NCBI RefSeq assembly: GCF_001751365.1
Contig: NZ_LJGT01000040.1
Coordinates: 911,696 to 975,695, forward strand
DNA from: Streptomyces abyssalis
Lineage (GTDB): Bacteria > Actinomycetota > Actinomycetes > Streptomycetales > Streptomycetaceae
Direction: 5' to 3'
Length of the DNA stretch: 64,000 nucleotides
Shown one piece after another: positions 41,048 to 48,777 of the stretch (its first letter is position 1; each line of letters begins with the position of its first letter). The notes under the pieces are model-generated. The model searched no databases. It had not been told where the DNA came from and worked only from the letters and a program-made list of their open reading frames with translations. The position numbers and the translations under genes are program-made.

Positions 41048-43384
41048 GTGACACCCAAGTCCGCAGCCGCGGCATCGATCGCGTCCATGAGGCCCCTGGC
41101 CACGGTCCACGGATATCCGAGACAGGGTCCCGGGCGCGAGCTGAAGAAGGCCGTCGAAGGCTACTGGAAGGGCCGCGTCACCGCCGAAGCGCTGCGGGAG
41201 ACCGCGGCCGGGCTGCGCCGGGCCAACTGGCAGCAGCTCAGGACCGCAGGCGTGCGCGAGGTGCCCACCGGAGACTTCTCCCTCTACGACCATGTGCTGG
41301 ACACCACCCTCATGGTCGGTGCCGTACCCGACCGGCACCGGGCCGCGCTGGACGCCGGCGCGCTCGACGGCTACTTCGCCATGGCGCGCGGCACGCAGGA
41401 CGTCGCACCGCTGGAGATGACGAAGTGGTTCGACACCAACTACCACTACCTCGTACCGGAGTTGGGGCCGGACACCGTCTTCGCGGCGGACTCTTCGAAG
41501 CAGCGAGGAGAACTGGCCGAGGCACTCGCCCAGGGCCACGACGCCAGGCCGGTCCTCGTCGGTCCCGTCACGTACCTGCTGCTCGCCAAGCCCGCGCCGG
41601 GCGTCGCCGCGGACTTCGAACCGCTGTCCCTGCTGGACCGGCTGCTGCCCGTCTACGCGGAGATACTCGCCGACCTGCGCGCGACCGGTGCCCGCTGGGT
41701 GCAGCTCGACGAGCCGGCACTGGTCGCCGACCGTACGTCCGCGGAGCTGAACGCCGCCGCACGCGCCTACCGCGATCTGGGCGGGCTGACCGACCGGCCC
41801 GCGCTGCTGGTCGCCTCCTACTTCGACCGTCTCGGGGAGGCCCTGCCCGTACTCGCCAAGGCACCCGTCGAGGGACTGGCGATCGACTTCACCGGGCCGG
41901 CCGCCGCCAACCTGGAGGGTCTGGCGCTGGCGGGCGGGCTGCCCGGCAAGCGGCTGGTCGCGGGGATCGTGGACGGGCGCAACGTGTGGATCAACGACCT
42001 GCAGCGGTCGCTCTCGACGCTGGCGTCGCTGCTGGGGCTGGCCGGCCGCGTCGATGTCGCGCCGTCATGCTCGCTGCTGCACGTACCGCTGAACGCCGCG
42101 ATCGAGCGCGACGTGGACCCGCAGGTGGCGCGCTGGCTCGCCTTCGCACGGCAGAAGGTGGAGGAGACCGTCGCCCTGGCGAAGGGCCTGCGCGAGGGCA
42201 CCGACGTCATCGCCGGGCTGCTGCACGCCAACTCCTCGGCTCTCGCCTCCCGTTCCTCCGCCGCACTCACCCGCGACCCGGCGGTACGGGCCCGTACGGC
42301 GTCCGTCACCGACGCCGACGGGCGCCGCGCGCAGCCCTATCCGCAGCGCGCCGCCGCACAACGGGCCCGGCTGGGTCTGCCGCTACTGCCCACCACCACG
42401 ATCGGCTCATTCCCGCAGACCGGCGAACTGCGCGCCGCACGAGCCGACTTGAGAGCCGGACGACTCGGCTCGGAGGACTACGACAAGCGGATCGCCGAGG
42501 AGATCCGCGACGTCCTGGCCTTCCAGGAGGAGGCCGGCGTGGACGTGCTGGTGCACGGCGAGCCCGAACGCAACGACATGGTGCAGTACTTCGCGGAGCA
42601 GCTGAACGGATACCTGGCCACCCGGCACGGCTGGGTGCAGTCCTACGGCACCCGCTACGTACGGCCCCCGATCCTCGCCGGCGACGTCTCCCGTCCCGAG
42701 CCGATGACGGTGGAGTGGACCCGCTACGCCCAGTCGCAGACCTCGCGCCCCGTCAAGGGCATGCTCACCGGCCCGGTCACCATGCTGGCGTGGTCGTTCG
42801 TACGGGACGACCAGCCGCGGGCCGAGACGGCACGCCAGGTCGCGCTCGCACTGCGGGACGAGGTCGCGGACCTGGAGGCAGCCGGCACCGCCGTCATCCA
42901 GGTCGACGAGCCCGCGCTGCGCGAGACGCTGCCGCTGCGCGCCGAGGGACGCCCCGCGTATCTGGCATGGGCGACTGAGTCGTTCCGGCTGGCCACCGGC
43001 GGCGTGCGTGCGGACACGCAGATCCACACGCACATGTGCTACGCGGAGTTCGGCGACATCGTCTCCGCCATCGCGGATCTCGACGCCGACGTCATCAGCC
43101 TGGAGGCGGCCCGCTCGCACATGCAGGTCGCCGGTGAACTCGCCGCCGCCGGCTATCCGAACGAGGTCGGCCCCGGCGTCTACGACATCCACTCCCCGCG
43201 GGTGCCGGACTCCGATGAGGTGGCGTCGCTGCTGCGCAAGGGCCTCGGTGCGATCCCGGCGGAGCGGCTGTGGGTCAACCCGGACTGCGGTCTGAAGACC
43301 CGCGGCTGGCCGGAGGTGCGTCAGGCGCTGGAGCACGTGGTCGAGGCGGCCCGGACCGTACGGACGGAGGTCGTCCGGGACTGA
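41048..43384 (+). CDS. metE: Cobalamin-independent methionine synthase
   Basis: 778-residue zinc enzyme that moves the methyl group of 5-methyltetrahydropteroyltri-glutamate to homocysteine, giving methionine in the cytoplasm. It has two similar barrels. The N-terminal one starts at GYPRQGPGRELKKA. In the C-terminal one the zinc ligands are in HTHMCYAEF (His, Cys) and NPDCGLKTRGW (Cys). DVLVHGEPERNDMVQYF is typical. The GTG at 41048 has GGAGAG upstream. Control by the cobalamin riboswitch fits an organism that also has the B12-dependent enzyme MetH. Confidence 0.97.
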   Translation: MTPKSAAAASIASMRPLATVHGYPRQGPGRELKKAVEGYWKGRVTAEALRETAAGLRRANWQQLRTAGVREVPTGDFSLYDHVLDTTLMVGAVPDRHRAALDAGALDGYFAMARGTQDVAPLEMTKWFDTNYHYLVPELGPDTVFAADSSKQRGELAEALAQGHDARPVLVGPVTYLLLAKPAPGVAADFEPLSLLDRLLPVYAEILADLRATGARWVQLDEPALVADRTSAELNAAARAYRDLGGLTDRPALLVASYFDRLGEALPVLAKAPVEGLAIDFTGPAAANLEGLALAGGLPGKRLVAGIVDGRNVWINDLQRSLSTLASLLGLAGRVDVAPSCSLLHVPLNAAIERDVDPQVARWLAFARQKVEETVALAKGLREGTDVIAGLLHANSSALASRSSAALTRDPAVRARTASVTDADGRRAQPYPQRAAAQRARLGLPLLPTTTIGSFPQTGELRAARADLRAGRLGSEDYDKRIAEEIRDVLAFQEEAGVDVLVHGEPERNDMVQYFAEQLNGYLATRHGWVQSYGTRYVRPPILAGDVSRPEPMTVEWTRYAQSQTSRPVKGMLTGPVTMLAWSFVRDDQPRAETARQVALALRDEVADLEAAGTAVIQVDEPALRETLPLRAEGRPAYLAWATESFRLATGGVRADTQIHTHMCYAEFGDIVSAIADLDADVISLEAARSHMQVAGELAAAGYPNEVGPGVYDIHSPRVPDSDEVASLLRKGLGAIPAERLWVNPDCGLKTRGWPEVRQALEHVVEAARTVRTEVVRD

Positions 43385-43504
43385 CGCGTCGTCCGCCAGG
43401 GCGCCGGGGCCGGGGCCCGCGACGCCGGACGGCCTCCGGCATTCGGCCTCCGCCAGGTTCTACGCCCCTGCGGGGCCCCTGAGAAGCGGGCTCCCTGAGA
43501 AGCC

Positions 43505-43549
43505 GAACGCCGCTGCCGGCACCCTTCGCGGGGCCCGGCAGCGGCGTTC
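43505..43549. terminator. Hairpin terminator between metE and cbtA
   Basis: Perfect 15-base stem GAACGCCGCTGCCGG / CCGGCAGCGGCGTTC with a 15-base loop, between convergent genes; it can serve both directions. Confidence 0.88.
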
Positions 43550-43564
43550 GTGCGGGCGAGACCG

Positions 43565-44344
43565 TCAGTTCGCGGCGGGCGCCGCCGCCGACGGCGACTC
43601 CATGCCCTTCTCGTCGCTCTCAGCGCGTACCGCGGATCCCAGGGCCCGCTCGGCGAGATGGCCGAACGTCAGCCCCAGGGCGGACCACAGCACCAGGTGC
43701 ACGGCGAGCGTGGAGACGCGGAACTCCCACAGCAGCAACGCCGGGAAGTGCTTGGGAAGTTCACTGAGGGACGGGAGGAAGGCGTAGGCGAGCCCGACGG
43801 CGGACGCGAAGCCCGCCACGGCGGCCACCGTCGCGTACCAGTTGCCCAGGCGAGGTGCCAGGCGCTTGCCGAGGGTCGTCGCCGCGACGGCCAGCAGCAG
43901 GCTCAGCAGCACCATCAGGAAGTACAGAGCCGTGCGCTTGTCGAGGCTCGCCGGATCGCCCACGGACGGCGGGTTGGCCGGGTACTTCAGGAACGGCACC
44001 AGGTACACGCATACGAACGCGGCACCCGAAAGCAGCAGCGCCGTCGCACGCGGACCGAAGCGGCCCACACGCCCCAGCGCGAAGCTGAAGGCGAGCGAGG
44101 CGATCCCGCCGATGGCCACTCCGTAGACGAGGAGCGCCGTGGCGAGCCCCGCCGTGGCCTGCATTCCGCGGGTGACGAGCGGTGCCTCGCCGCCGTGCTC
44201 GTGCGAGTGCGCCTCTTCGTAGGCGATGGCCGCGTCGATGTGCGGCTCACCCAGGAAGTAGGCCGCCACGAGGGCGAACAGCCCGGCGACGAGACCGGCG
44301 AGCATGCCGCGTACAAGGAGGGTCCTCACGGTGGAGGAGTTCAT
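43565..44344 (-). CDS. cbtA: CbtA cobalt transporter subunit
   Basis: 259-residue membrane protein with about five to six helices. It starts RTLLVRGMLAGLVAGLFALVAAYF and has a His/Glu-rich loop (AYEEAHSHEHGGEAP) suited to bind cobalt or nickel, as in CbtA proteins. It works with CbtB for cobalt uptake, which feeds vitamin B12 synthesis. The ATG at 44344 lies 15 bases after the cbtB stop, and both are downstream of a cobalamin riboswitch. Low B12 would raise expression. Confidence 0.93.
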   Translation of the reverse strand: MNSSTVRTLLVRGMLAGLVAGLFALVAAYFLGEPHIDAAIAYEEAHSHEHGGEAPLVTRGMQATAGLATALLVYGVAIGGIASLAFSFALGRVGRFGPRATALLLSGAAFVCVYLVPFLKYPANPPSVGDPASLDKRTALYFLMVLLSLLLAVAATTLGKRLAPRLGNWYATVAAVAGFASAVGLAYAFLPSLSELPKHFPALLLWEFRVSTLAVHLVLWSALGLTFGHLAERALGSAVRAESDEKGMESPSAAAPAAN

Positions 44345-44359
44345 CGTGCGCCTCCCCGC

Positions 44360-44593
44360 TCAGTGGCAGGGGAAGCCGAGGAGGTGGCGTCCGTCGTGGA
44401 CCCACTCGTGCACGCCCATGCCGGAGATGAGGGACGTGGCCCCCTGCTCCGCGCCGACGAAGTACAGCAGGACGAGCATCAGCAGACCGAAGAAGAAAGC
44501 CCACGGAAGGATCGCCTTGACCGGCAGGGTCGCGGGAACGGCTGTGCCGGGAGCGGAAGTCACGGAACTGGGCGGGGCGATGGACTGTGCCAT
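44360..44593 (-). CDS. cbtB: CbtB cobalt transporter subunit
   Basis: 77-residue single-span membrane protein. The helix PWAFFFGLLMLVLLYFVGAEQG is followed by the conserved VHEWVHDGRHLLGFPCH, whose histidines are the family hallmark and likely metal ligands. The ATG at 44593 has AGGAGG seven bases upstream; longer open frames upstream overlap the riboswitch and are not used. First gene of the cbtBA operon. Confidence 0.93.
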   Translation of the reverse strand: MAQSIAPPSSVTSAPGTAVPATLPVKAILPWAFFFGLLMLVLLYFVGAEQGATSLISGMGVHEWVHDGRHLLGFPCH

Positions 44594-44639
44594 GGCAGGA
44601 CCTCCTGTCGGGAACTCGCGTCCCTGTCGGTGGAGCTCG

Positions 44640-44790
44640 TGACAGCACAGCGGGTCTGGCTCGCCCCCGCCCGTACGCTGCGCACGGCAGCGGACCGGAA
44701 GAAGGGGCATACAGTGGCGCGACCGCGCCGGAGTCTCACCGGCTTCCGCCCTGCCGTCGTCGGTTTGTACGAGCGGAAGGTACCGCGACT
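44640..44790 (-). promoter_or_regulatory. Cobalamin riboswitch of cbtBA
   Basis: On the minus strand the order is GCGGAAGCCGGTGAGACTCC (44749-44730), GTCGCGCCACTGT (44723-44711), then GAGCCAGACC (44662-44653). This is the core of the riboswitch type with a GCCACTG motif that is common before cobalt transport and cobalamin genes. It ends about 45 bases before the cbtB start. It joins cobalt import to the same signal as metE. Confidence 0.92.
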
Positions 44791-44886
44791 CCGCCTGCCC
44801 GGCCAAGGCCGCACAACCCGGGCATCTGGACGCCATGTGATCAACTCCCGTGAGGAAAGCCGCCGTTCACGGGGGAGGAGAGGCCG

Positions 44887-45477
44887 ATGACTACGCGAGT
44901 GACTTTGATCTCGCCCGCCCGCAGCGAGTCGTCCGAGGAGTTCCGTTTCGACGACGGGCGTCCGCTGAGCGCCGCCGGGCTGCGGTCCGTGCGGGAGGCA
45001 CGCACGGCGGCCGGTGCGCTGCTGGCGGCCGCCGTGCGCACAGCCGTCTCGCCGTCGCCGCGCTGCGCGCAGACCGCCGAAGAGCTGGGCATCGCCGCAG
45101 CCGGACCGGCCGACGAGCGGCTGTCCGGCTGCGCGATGGGCCGCTGGCGTGGTCTGACGCTGGAGGAGGTCGGCGCCGCCGAACCGGAGGGCGTGGCGCG
45201 GTGGCTCTCCGATCCGGGCGGCGCTCCGCACGGCGGGGAGTCCGTCGAGCAGCTCTGTGCCCGGGCGGAGGATTGGCTGACGGAACTGGCCGAGGAGCAG
45301 GGGCGGGTGCTGGCCGTCGTGGAACCCGACGTCGTGCGCGCCATGGTGGTGTGCGCCCTCGGCGCACCGGCGCGGGGCCTGTGGCGGGTGGACGTCGCAC
45401 CGCTGACGGTGACGGAGCTCAGCGGCCGCTCGGGGCGCTGGAACCTCCGCGCGGGCACGGCACTGACCGCCGGGTAG
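44887..45477 (+). CDS. Histidine-phosphatase-family homologue lacking catalytic histidines
   Basis: 196-residue protein with the fold of the phosphoglycerate-mutase/histidine phosphatase family (SPSPRCAQTAEELG, MGRWRGLTLEEV, PHGGESVEQLCARAEDWL). The first catalytic motif, normally LVRHGE, reads LISPARSE. The second, normally a His before a Gly pair, reads VVEPDVVRA. Both catalytic histidines are gone, so it is probably not a phosphatase. The ATG at 44887 has GGGGGAGGAG upstream. It is divergent from the cbtBA riboswitch. Cobalamin synthesis uses a true member of this family (CobC), so a regulatory or scaffold role near cobalt uptake is possible but speculative. Confidence 0.85.
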   Translation: MTTRVTLISPARSESSEEFRFDDGRPLSAAGLRSVREARTAAGALLAAAVRTAVSPSPRCAQTAEELGIAAAGPADERLSGCAMGRWRGLTLEEVGAAEPEGVARWLSDPGGAPHGGESVEQLCARAEDWLTELAEEQGRVLAVVEPDVVRAMVVCALGAPARGLWRVDVAPLTVTELSGRSGRWNLRAGTALTAG

Positions 45478-45504
45478 GGGAAACCCTCGGGTGCCCCCGC
45501 TCGC

Positions 45505-45957
45505 TCAGCCCGTGGTCGCCGGCGGGTCGGCGAAGATGCCTTCCAGCATTCCCGTCGCCTGTCCGACCTCGATGAGGTGGCCGTCGGGATCGCGGACGTA
45601 GCAGCGCAGCTCGGCCTTGCGGTCGATGGGAGGGGTGAGGAACTCGGCGCCCCTGGCGCTCCATTCGCGGTAGCACTCCTGGATGTCGGCCACCCGGATG
45701 TTGAGGAAGGCGGAGACGGTGTCCGGGTCCTCGGGCGGCCGCAGCGTCACCCCGGGCTTGTCGGGCGTGGGGCCGCCGCCCGGATTCATGATGAGCCAGC
45801 CGTTGGCGAGCCTGACGATGCATGGGTTCTCCTCCAGCACCACGGTGCCGCCGAGCACGTCCGAGTAGAACGCACGTGACCGCGCCACGTCCCGCACGGT
45901 CAGGAAGTGGGTGAGGAGGATGCCCGTCTCCGGGGCGGGCAGGTCTTCGCGTCGCAC
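45505..45957 (-). CDS. VOC-family (glyoxalase/bleomycin resistance-like) protein
   Basis: 150-residue protein of two beta-alpha-beta-beta-beta modules. The first starts LTHFLTVRDVARSRAFYSDVL, with VVLEENPCIVRLANG. The second has AFLNIRVADIQECYREW and ends YVRDPDGHLIEVGQ, where the final Glu is a usual metal ligand. It could be a dioxygenase, lyase or binding protein; sequence alone does not decide. The start is at 45957. It converges on the histidine-phosphatase homologue and stands alone. Confidence 0.9.
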   Translation of the reverse strand: MRREDLPAPETGILLTHFLTVRDVARSRAFYSDVLGGTVVLEENPCIVRLANGWLIMNPGGGPTPDKPGVTLRPPEDPDTVSAFLNIRVADIQECYREWSARGAEFLTPPIDRKAELRCYVRDPDGHLIEVGQATGMLEGIFADPPATTG

Positions 45958-46066
45958 GGTGTCGGTCTCCCTGCTTCAGTGGGTGTCCTGGCAGCGTATG
46001 GACGCCTCGGCGGCCGTCGCCGCAGTAACACGCGGCAAGGCGCGGCGACACGCGGCGACAGGGCCT

Positions 46067-47962
46067 TCACCCGCCGATGTCGGCGCGCAGCCGCGCCGCT
46101 CGTACCGCCGCGTGCAGGCTCGCGCTGTCGTACGGGCCGTGGTGGCGGCGGCCGTTGACGAAGAACGTGGGCGTGCCCGACACCCCGCTCTCGTCCGCGG
46201 ACTCGATGTCCTCGGCGATCCGGTCGGCACCGGCGCGGCTGCGCAGATCCTCACGGAAGCGGTCCGTGTCCAGGCCGAGCACCTTGGCCTGGCGGATCAG
46301 CATCGCCACGCTCGTCTCCTCCTGGTTGGCCAGGAGCCAGTCGTGCATCTCCCAGAACGCGCCCTGGGCCCCGGCCGCCTCGGCCGCCTCCGCCCTCAGC
46401 TGCGCGTTCGGGTGGACGTCCGTCAGCGGCAGATGCCGCCACACATGGCGTACGTCGTCGCGGCCGCCGAGCAGCGCGCGGATCACCGGTTCCGCGCCGG
46501 CGCAGTACGGGCATTCGTGGTCGCCGTACTCGACGAGCGTGACCGTGGCGTCGGACGGGCCGCGGATGTGGTCGCGCTCGTCGTCGACCCCGGTCGTCAG
46601 ATCGGTCAGGGGCGCGGACGTGCCCAGCAGCGCGCGGCCCTTGAGACGGTGCGGCAGCAGCGCGGTCGCGCGGGAGACGGCCAAGGTGAGGAGGCAGGCG
46701 GCCAGCGCCGCGCTCAGCACGCCGACCTTCGCCTCGTTCAACTCCTCGCCTTCGAAGGCGAGCTCGGCGATGAGGAGGGCCACGGTGAAGCCGATGCCCG
46801 CCAGCGTGCCGCCGCCCGCGACCGCCGCCCAGCCGACCGAGGGCCGCAGCCGGCCGCCGCTGAGGCGGGTCATCAGCCAGGAGAAGCCGAGGACGCCGGC
46901 CGGCTTCCCCAGCACGACGCCGGTCAGGATGCCGAGGGTGACGGGCGAGGCGAAAGAGCGGGCGAGAAGCTCCCCGGTGATCTGCACGCCCGTGTTGGCG
47001 AGGGCGAAGAGCGGGACGATCACATAGCTCGTCCAGGGGTGGAAGAGGTTCTGGAGACGGTCGTTGGGCGAGATGGCGGCGACGAGCCCGACGCGCGCCG
47101 TGCGCGCGAGTTCCCCGGTCGGCTGCTCGCGGAAGAGCCGGAAGAGGCCGCTGGCGCGTTCCAGGTCGCCACGCGACGCCGGGTACGCGTACGTCAGCAG
47201 CCCCAGCACCAGGCCCGTGACGATGGGATCGACCCCGGATTCCAGCATCGCCACCCACATGACCGAGCCGAGCAGCGCATAGACGAAGCCGGAGGTGACG
47301 TTCGCGTACCGCAGCGTCAGGACCAGGGCGAGAAGTCCGCAGGCCGTCAACAGCGGTACGAGAGCGATGTGTTCGCTGTAGACCAGGGCGATGACGGCGA
47401 GCGCGACGACGTCGTCGACGACGGTGACGGTGAGCATGAACGTCCGCAGCCGCCGCGGGAAGCGCGGCCCCACCAGGGCCAGCATGCCGAGTGCGAAGGC
47501 CGTGTCCGTCGACATGGCCGTACCCCAGCCCTGCGCGGAGCCGCGGCCGGCGTTGAACGCGAGATAGATGGCGACGGGGACGAGCATGCTGCCGAGCCCC
47601 GCGACGACGGGGAGTGCGACCCGGCGCCGCTCGCGCAGATCGCCCATGTCGAACTCGCGGCGGGCCTCCAGCCCCACGACGAAGAAGAACAACGCCATGA
47701 GCCCGCTGTTCACCCAGTGGTGCAGGTCGAGCGAGATCCGCTCGTCCGCGATGCCGGCGTACAGCTCCGTCGACCACACCCGCTCGTACGAGTGGAAGTC
47801 GACGTTCGCCCAGATCAGCGCGATGAGGGTCGCCGCCACCAGAACCGCCGCGCTGCCCGTCTCGGTGCGCAGGAACCGGCGCAGGTGGACGGTGGACCAA
47901 GGGGTCCGTCCGGTCTCACTGCCGGAAGCCGCGGACTCGGAAGACCCCTTGGAATCGCTCAT
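46067..47962 (-). CDS. nhaA: NhaA Na+/H+ antiporter fused to a thioredoxin-like domain
   Basis: 631-residue membrane protein. Residues about 25-415 are NhaA with the adjacent aspartates in TVTVVDDVVALAVIAL, the STDTAFALGMLALVG segment and the GKPAGVLGF end. Residues about 440-630 are a DsbA/thioredoxin-like domain with the CPYC motif in YGDHECPYCAGAEP and cis-Pro in GVSGTPTFFVNG. This fusion is known in actinobacteria. The ATG at 47962 was chosen because the family start follows it; the ribosome site is weak. Likely function is sodium and pH homeostasis, with a redox domain of unknown purpose. Confidence 0.95.
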   Translation of the reverse strand: MSDSKGSSESAASGSETGRTPWSTVHLRRFLRTETGSAAVLVAATLIALIWANVDFHSYERVWSTELYAGIADERISLDLHHWVNSGLMALFFFVVGLEARREFDMGDLRERRRVALPVVAGLGSMLVPVAIYLAFNAGRGSAQGWGTAMSTDTAFALGMLALVGPRFPRRLRTFMLTVTVVDDVVALAVIALVYSEHIALVPLLTACGLLALVLTLRYANVTSGFVYALLGSVMWVAMLESGVDPIVTGLVLGLLTYAYPASRGDLERASGLFRLFREQPTGELARTARVGLVAAISPNDRLQNLFHPWTSYVIVPLFALANTGVQITGELLARSFASPVTLGILTGVVLGKPAGVLGFSWLMTRLSGGRLRPSVGWAAVAGGGTLAGIGFTVALLIAELAFEGEELNEAKVGVLSAALAACLLTLAVSRATALLPHRLKGRALLGTSAPLTDLTTGVDDERDHIRGPSDATVTLVEYGDHECPYCAGAEPVIRALLGGRDDVRHVWRHLPLTDVHPNAQLRAEAAEAAGAQGAFWEMHDWLLANQEETSVAMLIRQAKVLGLDTDRFREDLRSRAGADRIAEDIESADESGVSGTPTFFVNGRRHHGPYDSASLHAAVRAARLRADIGG

Positions 47963-48069
47963 TCCGCAAGTCTGTCCCAGCAGCCGCACCGCAGCACAGA
48001 AGCCGCGGCTGTGCGTCGCAGCGGCGATGGCGCGGCGGCCATGCCGGGACGGGCCACCGGGTGGACCCG

Positions 48070-48606
48070 TCAGCCGGGTCCGCGGCCCATCTCCCTCGCG
48101 AAGGACTCCGGTTCGGTGTCGAAACCGGTGACCTTGTTGCGCAGCTCCCACGCCCCGCCGTCCGTGCGTACGAACTCCGCCACGGTCGCCGCCGTCGAGG
48201 CCGCCACTCCCGCGAAGTCGTCCGCCGCCAGTTTGGTGTAGCCCTCGGAGATCTCCACGAGGGTGTTGGACACGTCGCCGAACGTCGTCCGCCCGCCGCC
48301 CTGCTGGATGGCCACGCCCACGACGACACGCGCGTAGGAGGGCGCGAGACGCTCCAGCTCCAGCGTCATGGCCTCGTCGGGACCGAAGCCCTGGCCGGTG
48401 CGGCTGTCCCTGCTGAGCGTGATCGTGCCGTCCGGTGAACGGCTGTCGAAGTGGACGAGGTAATCGGGGTCCCCGTGCGGATCGTCGCCGGTGTAGGTGG
48501 CGGCGACGAGGTCGAGATCATGAACCGGCGCACCCATGGGACTCGGGTCCCACTTCAGTGTCACCTCGACCTTTTCGAGACCCTTGCTGAGACTGCTCAC
48601 AGACAT
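48070..48606 (-). CDS. terD: TerD-family protein
   Basis: 178-residue calcium-binding-type protein of the tellurite resistance family. VEVTLKWDPSP and HDLDLVAATY are the conserved start; DSRTGQGFGPDEAMTLELERL and VVGVAIQQGGGRTTFGDVSN follow. Streptomyces have many paralogues with roles in stress or development; tellurite resistance is not implied. The start is at 48606. It stands alone between nhaA and the catabolic operon. The 170-base gap beyond its start (48607-48777) shows no gene. Confidence 0.93.
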   Translation of the reverse strand: MSVSSLSKGLEKVEVTLKWDPSPMGAPVHDLDLVAATYTGDDPHGDPDYLVHFDSRSPDGTITLSRDSRTGQGFGPDEAMTLELERLAPSYARVVVGVAIQQGGGRTTFGDVSNTLVEISEGYTKLAADDFAGVAASTAATVAEFVRTDGGAWELRNKVTGFDTEPESFAREMGRGPG

Positions 48607-48777
48607 CCCCCTCCTGGTCCGGGACCAGCGTTGATCCGGCCGTTTGGCAGGGTCAACTGTACTGCCGGGGCGGGGGGTTGAAGCAGGGCGTCCGAGCGGC
48701 CGGGACCATCTGAGGGACCGGCACCCGGACTGTCCCGTGCGGTCACCCCACCCCGTACGGCCCGGCCTGAAGGGGCG

